From positions 26,676,720-26,740,719 of the forward strand of contig JANAVB010009598.1 of NCBI GenBank assembly GCA_029216955.1: a stretch of DNA of 64,000 bases, given 5' to 3'. The translations under genes and the position numbers were made by a program. This document shows positions 46,463-56,554 of the stretch, piece after piece. This DNA comes from Iris pallida. Lineage: Eukaryota > Streptophyta > Magnoliopsida > Asparagales > Iridaceae. Below the pieces are notes generated by a model. The model worked only from the letters and a program-made list of their open reading frames with translations, did not search any database and was not told where the DNA came from. The first letter of the stretch is position 1. The number at the start of each line of letters is the position of its first letter.

Positions 46463-47816
46463 TGTTTGCCATTGATTGTAAAAGTACAGAACAATTATCG
46501 GAGGACTGAACTTAGACTCACAATACAAACTCGCTCGTACGAAGAAAGCCTAGGGACGAAAACCTAGGTACAGCAGTCTAAGTACGATTGTTTATTTTAG
46601 ATTCTGGGGGGTGACGATAGAGGCTCGAGAAAGCGACGGCCGCTCTGCCTTACTCCTTGGACGATCGGTACGCAACCTTGACTCGGGGAAGATCTGCTTG
46701 GTCGTTGACGAAGAAATGCCTTCTTGCTCTCTCTCTGATTGCTCTCCGGGCTTCTCTCTCTGTGTATATTCTCTCTCTGACTATGGGAGAAGTCTCCCTG
46801 TGTATACGTATTCTTCTCTGGCTTCTTTTTTGTATATCTCTCTATATGCTACAAGGGAATGGCACCTTGCTATTTATAATAGCGGGATATGATCACTAGG
46901 GTTGCCAATGATTAGCTCTTGGAGATGGCGGCGGCCTGGGGATTGATCAATCCAGGCCGTTCGTTTCTGATTGTGACAAATCAGAACCATTAAGGGTAGA
47001 TTACACCAAATTCCCATTAGCAATTAATGCTGATTGGCATAAATCTTCCTTATAATGATTCTCTAATATCTGCGAATAAATCAGATTTATTCTCCTGCCA
47101 CGTGCCCCAGATCATTGGGATTCGACCCGATCTTGGATTGCCATAAATCTGGGAGATTGATCGGCTGAGGACACGTGTCCTGAGAGCCAATGGTGAGACT
47201 GGAGCCGCATGCAGATTGGGCCGCATGAGATTTGGGCCGCATGAATTTTGGGCCGCATAAGACTTGGGACGCGTGTCAGGGCTGTCTGGGCAGTGGCCCC
47301 CTTCTTCAGACTTCTGAACCATATGATGAGCCGCATGAACCGCATAATGGTGTGTCTGTTTGAGCCGCATGGGCCTGATCTTCTTGAGCCGCATAGGGAT
47401 GATTCCACTCGAGCCGCATGGGACAGCTTCACTCTGAACCGCATGGGAAGTCTTCACTTCGAGCCGCATAAGCACACCCACGTGGCAGGGCCACGTGGCA
47501 TTTTGTCGCTCTCGGGGGATCGTGTCAGAGATTTCTTTCTCTTCCCTAGAGATTCATCATCATGACAGAGTCATAATTACCTGCTTTGGTGTCAGGTCTG
47601 TCAACTTTTCAGAGGGGTCAGCCGTCAAAGCAATTAATGCAACATGGATCGGAGGGGAGCACTGTCACGCCACATGTCTTCTGAGCCGCATGGAATACCT
47701 CCGGCCGTATAGCTCCTTATGCCGCATGACTCCCTGTGCCGCATGCGTTTTCTGAGCCGTATGGGTCTTTCTTGGCCGCATGAGTCAATTTCTTTAGTAT
47801 TTTCCATGCTTCTACA
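46463..47816 (-). mobile_element. Element W, 5' LTR
   Basis: On the minus strand it runs TGTAGAAGCATGG to ATGGCAAACA (1354 bases). About 15 CCGCAT and two CCGTAT copies lie between 47200 and 47785 on the + strand. A TATA box lies at 46870-46878. Confidence 0.92.
46870..46878 (-). promoter_or_regulatory. Element W LTR TATA box
   Basis: TATAAATAG on the minus strand, about 400 bases before the LTR end, in the same context in the 3' LTR. Confidence 0.55.
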
Positions 47817-48474
47817 ACTGTCATTTTTGAACGTCATGCACTTAGGTCACTGGTGGCCAAGTGGGGACTATACCAGATCCAATTTACAACCAGGGCTATG
47901 CGTTGAAGGATTGTATCTCAACTGCATATTCACAGTAGACTGGTCAGGAACCCTATTACATGCATCCTTTTTTTATACTATATATCACAGTTCATATGGC
48001 ATGGTTTTTTCTTGTATCTTGTTACATTCCGCTGAGGACCTGGTTATCTCTTCAGGATTAGACAACTTCCTACAGGAGTACGGAGTGGCTTTGGATCCTT
48101 CATACATTGATGACGAGGCAGTTCCTACTGATTTCTAGTCTATTCCTTATTTGAGACATTAGTAGATATTTTTACATCTCTTTTCTTTATATTTTGCGGA
48201 GGTTGGACTCCGATCTTATGAGACTATTTTTATAGCTGTTTGGAGTGAGTATGTTCACCCGACTATCTTTTAATACATTCATTTATTATCTGGACGTTAT
48301 TATCTTCTATGTTGAGCTGTAATGAGATTAGATTATATTATTCTGACCTGTGATAATTTATTATACAGCTTATGTACGTATACGAGGATTCCATATATTG
48401 GAGTATTCTTCATATATGTGCAGCTGCCATGTTCACGTACTCGGTCCTATGTAGTTTGGGACTAGGGAGTTACA
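47817..48474 (+). mobile_element. Element T 3' LTR, remaining part
   Basis: The sequence resumes after W with ACTGT, the duplicated target. It ends GGGACTAGGGAGTTACA, a typical LTR end, at 48474. A short frame (47719-48138) spans the W/T junction and is not a gene. Confidence 0.6.
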
Positions 48475-49494
48475 GATATCATGAAGGAGATCCTATTAGA
48501 AGTTGAAATTGAACACTGTGTAGCGTAATTTGTTTGCAGCGATGGCCTTTCACACCAATGGTAGATAGGAACCGAACTATTTCACTATTTTCTTGCCCAC
48601 TTCTGATGATGCTCAAAGATCCTACCGTGTCCTTCAAAAAGGGCAGCCCCCCACAAGCGCGATAGATTTTCCCGTTCGCCTGCCCGCCCCTCCTTTCCCA
48701 AGAAGCAGGGATGGCATTCTTTCGGTTCTCACTTAAAGGATGCTTTTGTCACCGGGCGGATCTATGAACCAAGAACTTCCAATCTTGAAAAGGAATTGCT
48801 CCCTGAAAAAAGCTTTTGTGATTGCACTAGAATTACACTTGAATCTCGTCTTTTGGGGAATTTGATTAGTGACTTCACTGCGATCGAGATGCTGCGCGAG
48901 TCAGGATCGCAAATTTCTTAATTTATTCTATTTTGACTGAAACTACAACAAAGGCTTGGGCTTGCTGACCCACGCATCTGAGAAGGAAGATCTAATAATT
49001 GCTGCAAAGGAAGAACTTAGAACAAAAGATGCGAAGGTTCGCTTATCATGTCAAAATCCAAGTGCCAGCTTTCGCGTATAAACCACATTCACGGAGTACG
49101 GTTTCCACCAAAAAAGGAGAAAGAGCTTTCATGATAGATTGAATAAGACTAGGAAAATTAAGATGCGCGGAGTCGAGCAGTTAGGTCAGCTCGCAAGGCT
49201 CATAACCTGTGAGTGCTGACCCCTTGTTAAGGAAAACAAACCAGATGCTTCGCACCTTCCTTTCTTCATGCGAACGAACCGTAGCACTATGAAATAAAAT
49301 AGATCCATTAACGCTATCTCTGAGAAGTAGTGTTATAAGGAGACTCTTTGCTTCTTTCCAGCCCAGCCCTTGTCTCTTCTTTCGAGACGTTGAGGGGTGA
49401 GAATGTCTTGTCTCAAACAGTAGTTCTGATGTGACATCTCTAAATGAAAGAATGCTCAACCTTTTCGATAAAGTCTCATTTTTTTCAACAAAAG
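48475..49494. other. Organelle-like DNA, probably mitochondrial
   Basis: The base composition and style (AGGGCAGCCCCCCACAAGCG, CGTTCGCCTGCCCGCCCCTC) differ from the surrounding AT-rich repeats and resemble plant mitochondrial spacer DNA. A decayed initiator-tRNA-like sequence lies within it. A minus-strand frame (49181-49555) is open but unrecognised. I cannot name a mitochondrial gene. Confidence 0.35.
49164..49214 (+). pseudogene. Truncated tRNA-fMet-like sequence (CAU)
   Basis: GCGCGGAGTCGAGCAG, GGTCAGCTCGC, then AAGGCTCATAACCT are the acceptor, D-arm and anticodon-loop pattern of an organellar initiator tRNA with CAU anticodon. The D-loop has an extra base and the T-arm half does not match. 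Confidence 0.55.
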
Positions 49495-50472
49495 CTATCC
49501 TTTCAAATAAAGGAGAACTACATTTAGGATTAAAATAAGGTTCATATGACTCCAAAACATGGAAGATGCTGAGGGGGGATTGTGGACAGTGCCAGGCTCA
49601 AACTTGTGCCAGACTGTACTACCAACGCCCATGCAGACCAGAACCAAGAAATGCCCGAACATACCGTCATAAATAGTCACTACCTCCAACAACACTTTTG
49701 AAAATTCTTCGAAGACCAAACTTCGCATACCAGCCCCAGCATAGCTATAAGGTAAGAACGAGTTGATACTAAGAGGTACCGTAGTATATGATAAACCAAG
49801 TGAATTACTTAAAAAAGACAACCTTTCCATGCTTTTTGGTAAATGAAATTCTTTAAAGAGGAAATCTGGATGAGCTGGAAAAAAGTGATAACCAAAGGCC
49901 ATACGAATGGCATGCGGCCTGAATGCATCTAGAAAAGGTTTAGGGAACTCTATAAAAGGAGCTTGTAGTTGCTCAATAAGAGACTGGTTCCAACGAGAAT
50001 GTGATAAACATTTTAAGAAATGTTGTAAGGTATTATGATTATATGGCGGCACTTGAGTCGTAGAAGATGAAGACGATAAAGACGAAGAACCAACTCCTGT
50101 GTTGTCATCCAAAGAAAGCTCTTCGAACTGCTTACACAGTGCAAACATTTTTATGTCAAGTATTTGAGATAATATATTGATCAATGCTCGAGAATTCAAC
50201 TGCATATTAGAAGTATCAAAGATTAGATTAGTTACCTCATTTGAGTTTGACGGCAAATTTGAGTACTTTTGAGCTTGGATTTTTGCTTTTTGATAGCCCG
50301 ATATGATATGGGAAGTGATCTGCCTTAGCGTTCCTGACCTTATGTTTTTGGTTTGCCTTAGCGTTCCATCGCCTCCGATATGGTCTGCCTTAGCGTTCAT
50401 AACCTTATGTTTTTGGTCTGCCTTAGCGTTCCATGCCTTATGGTTTTGGTCTGGCTTAGCGTTCGTTACCAT
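49495..50472 (-). CDS. Unrecognised 325-codon ORF
   Basis: The frame is open for 978 bases in a region where other frames are decayed. The N-terminus is a repeat (NAKPDQNHK, NAKADQKHK, NAKADH) made by a DNA tandem array. Then comes a Ser-rich stretch (about residues 127-140), followed by a globular-looking part with FRPHAIRMAFGYHFFPAHPD and FLPYSYAGAGMRS, and a hydrophobic segment (GMFGHFLVLVCMGVGS). No domain or family is evident to me. The ATG at 50472 is the first in frame; translation could start after the repeat. It may be a host gene fragment or an organelle-plasmid-type ORF. Confidence 0.4.
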   Translation of the reverse strand: MVTNAKPDQNHKAWNAKADQKHKVMNAKADHIGGDGTLRQTKNIRSGTLRQITSHIISGYQKAKIQAQKYSNLPSNSNEVTNLIFDTSNMQLNSRALINILSQILDIKMFALCKQFEELSLDDNTGVGSSSLSSSSSTTQVPPYNHNTLQHFLKCLSHSRWNQSLIEQLQAPFIEFPKPFLDAFRPHAIRMAFGYHFFPAHPDFLFKEFHLPKSMERLSFLSNSLGLSYTTVPLSINSFLPYSYAGAGMRSLVFEEFSKVLLEVVTIYDGMFGHFLVLVCMGVGSTVWHKFEPGTVHNPPSASSMFWSHMNLILILNVVLLYLKG

Positions 50473-50510
50473 CCTATATGGTTTTGGTCTGCCTTAGCGT
50501 TCCATCCCTT
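50318..50510. repeat. Tandem repeat, about 33-base unit, six copies
   Basis: The unit is GGTCTGCCTTAGCGTTCC.. followed by ATGCCTTATGTTTTT with small changes. It overlaps the 5' end of the 325-codon ORF on the minus strand. Confidence 0.85.
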
Positions 50511-50676
50511 ATCATTGTCGAGTATATCTATGTGTTGCTACCATGGACAACTCCAGCTATGAGAGGTTCTCGACCAGCGATCCGATGCAACATACAGCTA
50601 GAGAACGGCATAGGGATAGAGATGTCTCGGCAGTTGAGTCATAGTTGTATCTTCTATCCTTTTTGGGATTTTCTAA

Positions 50677-50906
50677 GTGCCACTACGTTTTGGTTTCATC
50701 GCTTGTTGTTTTGTCTGCTTCAATAATACCGCTTATCCTAGTGAGTTTGACAGGCCCACCGGGCCAGAAGCTTCTCAAGCTCAAGTATTGACTTTTCTAG
50801 TTAGAAACCAAATGGGGCTAATGTGGGATCTGCTCAAGGACCTACTTACTGGTTTAGGTAAATAGATCATGCCTTCCCCGACTGGATAAGTTCTTTTTGG
50901 AGGAAA
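50677..50906 (+). pseudogene. psbC: Plastid psbC (CP43) fragment in nuclear DNA
   Basis: The frame reads [20 protein letters not shown], then [15 protein letters not shown], and after a stop PSPTG, LFGGKN. These match the photosystem II CP43 protein around its large lumenal loop in order and spacing. Several substitutions and two stops are present. It covers about 75 of some 470 residues. No other plastid gene is evident next to it. Confidence 0.85.
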
Positions 50907-52499
50907 AAACGATTTTCAAAAATGATCGAAAAAAATGCACCTCCTAAGGGTTTTGATGCAAAAAAGACAAAATGGGACCTTGTATTTTTTGTTGAAATTG
51001 GATGGTCTTCAAACTCCCGAGATGCAGTCTAGATTGCCTCCCCTTTCTGACTGGACTGACTCGGGGAAGGTTTGACCTCCTCCAGAGCATGCTTCACAGC
51101 CACTCATTCGTCCTCATCAAGTCGAACTATATGGTTCATTTTTGAAGAAATTTGAAAATTTTAAGATTTAGTAATTTGGAGAATTTAAGATGTAGTAATT
51201 GAATTTAGTAATCGTATTGTAATGACTAAAAGTTGTGCTTTGATGTACCTAGCTTGTTTTCTTTTCTGCCTATTGAATAAAACCTAGGACCATGCAGTTT
51301 GTACAAGTTGTGCTTTGATGCAAAACCATCTAGTTTTACTTACAGAAATTTATTATTTGTTTACCTATAGCTAGTTAACCCTCTAATCTTATGCTCTTGT
51401 CTGATCGATAGACTAATATACGTCAGTCTTACACTTATGAAGAATATCAATTGACATACTGAAGAGTAAAAATGCAACCAACAGAATTATCACTGAACAC
51501 ATTGCTCATAAACTTCCTTATCCGTATTTCTACATATGGATTCATCTCTGCAAGGAGGGATTTGAAGTAAACACATTGCTTACTGAACATTGGTGAAGAA
51601 TAAAAATGCAACCAACAGTTTGCTGACTGAATACATGCTCACTACTTACTGAACACCGGATCATAAACTTCTTTGTGTGGTATATGAACACTAACAGATT
51701 AGATACTAGTCCTTTATACCATTTCACTAAACTAAGTTCTAAACAATAAAAATGCAACTAATACATAACTCTCTGATTGGCATTGGGTTTCCATGGCACA
51801 ATGAAGGTAATTCTACTAAAAAAAAAGAGCACGATGCACCACCATTTCAAACCTGTACAGAAAAAGTCTATAAAAGTTATAACGATATCGACACATGTAC
51901 AGAAAAAAGTTTCTACACATGAACAGAAAAAGTTATAACCATATCATTTCAAACCAGCAGTTCCCATCTCATATAAATCTCAAGTCCACACCTGAGGACC
52001 TTATCTAATATCTCGATACATCCACCATTACAATTTAAAATTATCTAACAGCAACTGCATATCCATATCCATTTCCAAAAAAACTGCATATCCATATCCA
52101 TATCCATGAAAGCCCGGTTCATGGCTTGCATTTATAGGACATGGGAAACAAAAGTCTATAAAAGTCTACAAAAGTCACCCACTATTAGAATTTAAAATTA
52201 TCTAACAGCAACTGCATAGCCATATCCATTTCCAAAAAAAAATTGCATATCCATATCATGAAAGACTGGTTCTTGGCTTACAATTTATAGGATCTAGGCA
52301 ACAATTTATAGTTCCATGTTGTTAATCATCTCCCCCTCCAAGAGAGACCGGTTTCTGACTGCAGCTTGGATTTTTAAGTTCCTCATTTCAACTCCTTGAA
52401 AGCACTATATAGGCATTATTGGACAATTAAAAGAAAAATAGTAAAAAAAACTATGCAAAAAACTTATACTAAAAGAGATCATTGATACTAAAAAAACCA
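50907..52499. other. AT-rich stretch, nothing recognised
   Basis: I see no coding region or RNA gene. Short repeated phrases occur (AAAAATGCAACCAACAG at about 51469 and 51604) and a 110-base duplication listed separately. Confidence 0.5.
52033..52292. repeat. Direct duplication of about 105 bases
   Basis: About 52034-52140 and 52189-52292 both read TTTAAAATTATCTAACAGCA..CATATCCAT..ATGAAAG.C(T/C)GGTTC..GG(A/T)..TTATAGGA. Confidence 0.75.
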
Positions 52500-53744
52500 G
52501 GATACTCATAAATGTCTGCTCTGTAATGATAGCTGAAAGCATTCCCAATAGCCGCATCCTGATCAGTAATGATAGCTTTCGGTGCTTAGCCCCCTCCCCC
52601 CCCCCCCACATACATCTAAGACATTGCTCAAATAACCACACAAACGTCTGCTATGTCTCATCAGCTAATAATATACATCCGAATAAGCTAGATTGTCAAT
52701 GATGATTGATACCAGTGAAAGGAGCAAATGGTAAACAGAAATTATTAGTACGATATGTCACATCAAATATAATTACATCACTAAACTTCTGGTAGGATTT
52801 TGTGATCTTCTATCAGCCCAAAAAATACTTTTTAATGTGTAGTCATCATCTAGTTCAATGCTTGAGTAAAAATTCGGATCTTCGGCCTTTTTTCATAAAG
52901 TGCTTAACAATTTTAGCACAATTTTTGCCCAAATTGTTCTTCCACTCAATTCTTAGGTGATCATGGAATTGTTGTGGTGTAATCAAGTGTTGTAGGTCAG
53001 GATCGAAGGAATTGACAACCCTTGCAATGCTTACATTTGATATGCCTTCGCTATGAAGCTGAGTAATTAAGTTTTTCACTACTGGTTGACAATGGACCTT
53101 TTTATGAGACCGATGCTTTATTGCTTTGGACGGAGTGGATAACTCGTGATTGTTATGTTCAGGAACAAATTTGCCAACTCTCCATCTTTCTAACTTTATG
53201 AGGTAAATCTTGATCATTGCTTTACAATCCACCCAAATCTCACGACGATGATCTACATCTTCATCCACAATTGGTTTCTTCAAGACTCTCCTTTTTGCTT
53301 CCTTCCTACATACAATTAATCTGGATATGACTAAATTGGGATCAAACCTAGACATACTAGTGGATGACCATCTAGTTCCAAATCCCATCTTCAGTGCATA
53401 CCCGTTATAAAAATTGTATGCATCCTCCTGTATAGCAAACTCCATTCCTATTTTCGTTGTAATAAAGTCCAAATCATCTGCATCTCCATCTCCATCTCTT
53501 ACACCATCTTCCAAATCAACACCATCTCCTACACAATTAAACACGATAACGAATGAACAAAATGTGAATGACTTTTTCTTCAACTTAATAGAACTATTTT
53601 TTAACTTAATGTTCGTCGACTAGATTAATCAAATGAAAACAAAACCAAATAAATTAACCAAGCGGAGTTAAATCACACCTCACCTATATGGAGGTTCACC
53701 GGTGATGGTAGAGAGCGACGGCGGAGTTGAAGGCGGCGGCGGCA
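52500..53744 (-). pseudogene. FAR1/FRS-like gene, truncated
   Basis: Exon 1 starts at an ATG near 53744 (MPPPPSTPPSLSTITGEPPY). A likely intron runs from GTGAGG to GTGTAG (about 53529-53682). Exon 2 (from 53528) has an acidic stretch and then the FAR1 DNA-binding domain: EDAYNFYNGYALKMGFGTRW, CRKEAKRR, WVDCKAMIKIYL.., FVPEHNNHEL. A stop at about 52864 (before YSSIELDDD) ends the open frame; the MULE-type transposase domain continues in broken frames (LKSIFWADRRS, then near 52550 an IITDQDAA-like string) and is cut at about 52500. FAR1 proteins are transcription factors derived from Mutator-like transposases. It could be a host pseudogene or a MULE remnant. Confidence 0.7.
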
Positions 53745-54264
53745 TGGTGGTGTGGTCTACAAATCGCGATAGAGAAAATACGAGAAAGGAGTTTAACCCT
53801 AAATTCAGAAATAAAAACACATGAAGCATCTAATTTCATAAATAGAACCCATAATTTCATAATCAAAAGTTCAAAAATATTAACCCTAATTTTGCCCTAA
53901 TACCTCTAAACCATTTTCGTTGACAGAAAAAAAGGAATTTGCCCAAATACCTTTCGAATCCTCATGAAATTCGATCTAGTTGAGGAGGAGGAAGAAGAAG
54001 GATTTAAAGATCAGCCGAAAGCACCTCTCTCTCTCTTTCTCTCTCTCTCTCTGCTCCTTTTTGAATTTTTGAAGACAAATGAAGAAGAAAGAGGAAAAAG
54101 GAAGAGGGAAGAAGGATCAAGGCAGCACCTCTCTCTCTCTCCCCTCAACTATGCTTCTAAAAAAAATTTGTTCCCCTATCACTATAAACCAATCTAATGG
54201 CTGATTTTTTTTAAATATGAGATGGAGTAATAGGATAGTGCCACATCACCGCTACCCTCATTTG
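53745..54264. other. Spacer before element V; CT-rich microsatellite
   Basis: A (CT)n tract lies at about 54026-54055 and a shorter one at 54128-54142. The 77-codon frame at 53964 is low-complexity. Nothing else is recognised. Confidence 0.6.
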
Positions 54265-54269
54265 AGAGT
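54265..54269. repeat. Presumed element V target-site duplication, left copy (AGAGT)
   Basis: These five bases precede the LTR start. The partner would lie beyond the window, so this is unconfirmed. Confidence 0.3.
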
Positions 54270-54479
54270 TGTAGAAGCATGGAATTTCACAACCAGAAAG
54301 CCCATGCGCCAGGCATTATATGCGCCAGAACTCAGACAGCTAATCAAATAAGCCATAGACATTCAAAAAAGGACTTTTTATTTATATATATAAAAGTCTA
54401 TTACATGTCTAGAAAAGATTGTACAAAGGAGAATTTCTACAAAGGAAGGATCCTAGATCTACAGCCAACAGCCACCATG

Positions 54480-55930
54480 CGCCTTCCAGATAGGCGCAGC
54501 AACCACCATGCGCCTTCCGATAGGCGCAGTCACCATGCGCTGTCAGCCAGGCGCAGCAGATGTCATACGCCTCCAGCCAGGCGCATCCTACCATCTCTTC
54601 AGCAGCTCAGTTATGTGCATCCAGCTCAGTTATATGCATCCCTTCAGCAGCTCAGTTATGTGCAACTCTTCCAACCAGGCTCACCTGGCCGAGCAGAGCC
54701 CAGTTATGTGCCGCTCTTCCAGCCAGGCTCGCCTGATAAGTGCTTCGCAAAGCAAAGCATTTAACCCTCTGGCTACAACCAAGGAAGAGAAGAGCACCGC
54801 AAATGCTGTGGCCAGGGGAGGCTTCGAAAGAGCCTCCAAAGACCAAGGAAGACCGTGATCGAAATCATGGCACAAGGAGCTTTCAACACAATCAAAGTGG
54901 GCGGCACCCACTTTGAAGGAAGAGAGAGCCTAGCACCACCATTCCGATCTATGGCTCTTCCGGAACAACGGAGACGAGGCCCGAACATCCTTATCTTTGG
55001 ATGCAACAGGCACCTTCCGCCTGCCTCAGAAGCCCTCGACTCCGTCATTTGGATGTAACAGTCACCTTCAAGTGCATCGAAGACAACACGACGTCTCATC
55101 TTTACCCTCGGGAGCACTTCGTCAACAGAATGCACCCACATATCCAAGTTTATGTTGGAAGTACGTGAGGGAATGAGGAGCAAACCTTCTCTCCATGCCA
55201 CTATTTATAGGCCGGGTAAATCAAACCCACGCGCCAAGTGGATGACTCTCCGAATTCTGTGCAATGAATTTGCATTAAATGGATGAACCGGACGCCTCGA
55301 ATTCAGCCAAACGGCTATTTATAGTACTCGAGGAGCGAGATAGCCGCATCATTAAAAGACATGTCGGATGCGTCAGCCAAACAGCGCATCACACGGACGC
55401 GCCCTCCAGCATCAGGCGCATCACACAGACGTGCCCTACAGTACCCGGCGCATCACAGAGGATGCGCCCTCCCTCACATCTTCATGCCAAGTGAAACACC
55501 AACCAATGTGCCCACTCAGCTGTCCATCGAACGTCACAAACATTAAATGCTGAACTGACACCAGAGTTGGCAGCACGCTTCCCAAAGTCTGAACAGTTGA
55601 CAACTTTTTCAGAGAACGAAGCGTCGGTAACGTCAGCATCATCATGACTCTATTCCGACGGCTACTGCCACGTGGCCATCCGCATGCGCCCCTATGGCCA
55701 TGCGTCCAAATCGTCATGCGCCTCTACGGCCATGCGTCCAAACCAGCATGCGCCTCAAAAGCCATGCGCCTCAGACCCTTCACTGATCCCTAAAGACAGA
55801 AGAAGAGTCTCCAGTTGAAGCTTTGCATGCGCCTCAAAAGCCATGTGCCCCAGACTGATCTCTGATCCCGAAAGACAGAAGGAAAGTCGCCTGCATGCGC
55901 CTCAAAAGCCATGTGCCCTAAATGGTTTGT
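54480..55930 (+). repeat. Dispersed ATGCGCC motif in V LTR
   Basis: ATGCGCC, GGCGCA and near variants occur well over 20 times, densest at 54478-54590, 55377-55470 and 55680-55920. Spacing is irregular. Confidence 0.75.
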
Positions 55931-56245
55931 AACTCCTAAAGGTTATGAGCCGCAGCCGCCTTCTGCGCCCAGATCCAAGGCACAGCTCACCAGATCACTA
56001 CCCCCCCAAATTCGAGATCTTCAAGCCATGGGTCGATGACACGTGTCCTTTGACTCAACTCGTCCAAGATTTCAGCAACAGAAAGATCTTCTCCTCTGCT
56101 ACGTGCCGGCTCACAACAGCAGTATGAAGAGTTCAACCCCTCAATCAGGGCGCATCATCTACGCGCCTCCATCAGCAACCTCCACGTGGCGTCCCCACAC
56201 ACCGGCGTATCCTACATGCGCGCATGAGCAGCCAGCCTACAAAAC

Positions 56246-56254
56246 TATAAATAG
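56246..56254 (+). promoter_or_regulatory. Element V LTR TATA box
   Basis: TATAAATAG followed by AGGGATCTTCTCCTTC, about 310 bases before the LTR end. Confidence 0.6.
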
Positions 56255-56554
56255 AGGGATCTTCTCCTTCACAAAAAAAAGAATCCAAAAACAAACATAC
56301 GAAGAATCACCAGAGAGGCAGATACAGACACTCAATGTCTTCCTCCTCTCAGCAAGCTCCAGTACCCAGAGCAATCCACACCTTCAGAGAACCGATAATC
56401 GTCGTCAGCCGGTCAACGGAGTCAACGCATTACCACTCGCTCCATTGGCACTAAGGACCCAGCTTAAACAAAAGTGTACTCCTAGGACTACATTTAAGTC
56501 CTACATTTGTAACACTGTTCTGTTTGTATTAAAGTTTTCAATCAAACAATTTTA

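Larger units (their letters stand above)
43110..46472 (-). pseudogene. gag: Element W gag
   Basis: Frames 45753-46472, 44529-45686, 43968-44525 and 43110-43841 are one broken gene. It starts MANTMATLLGSNFS; the first ATG lies in the last bases of the LTR and the second (46460) overlaps the primer site. FDQQAFEEML follows, then a degenerate repeat of NR(I/M)..THAAT units. Further on are an IMRASDGKLYK motif, a Cys-rich CTQIIVNCYCS, Ser/Thr-rich spacer, capsid core (AFDWYRNLPDNCIHSFAGFK) and knuckle CHYHRYVHHATHDCYQLK. Breaks: near 45753, 44526-44528, 43968 and 43108. Confidence 0.8.
34674..47816 (-). mobile_element. Element W: Tat-like Ty3/gypsy retrotransposon, full set of domains, broken
   Basis: It is bounded by 1.35-kb LTRs and five-base duplications (one mismatch), inserted in T's LTR. 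On the minus strand: LTR, primer site, gag, protease, G-patch, reverse transcriptase, RNase H, a second RNase H, integrase, a long repeat-filled 3' noncoding region, polypurine tract, LTR. The two RNase H modules place it in the Tat lineage. Several stops and frameshifts mean it cannot make its proteins as it stands. Confidence 0.93.

Noticed and set aside
48541..48660. Possible ribosomal RNA piece (ACCGAACTATTTCAC)
   Set aside because: The resemblance is limited to a few bases; flanking sequence does not follow an rRNA.
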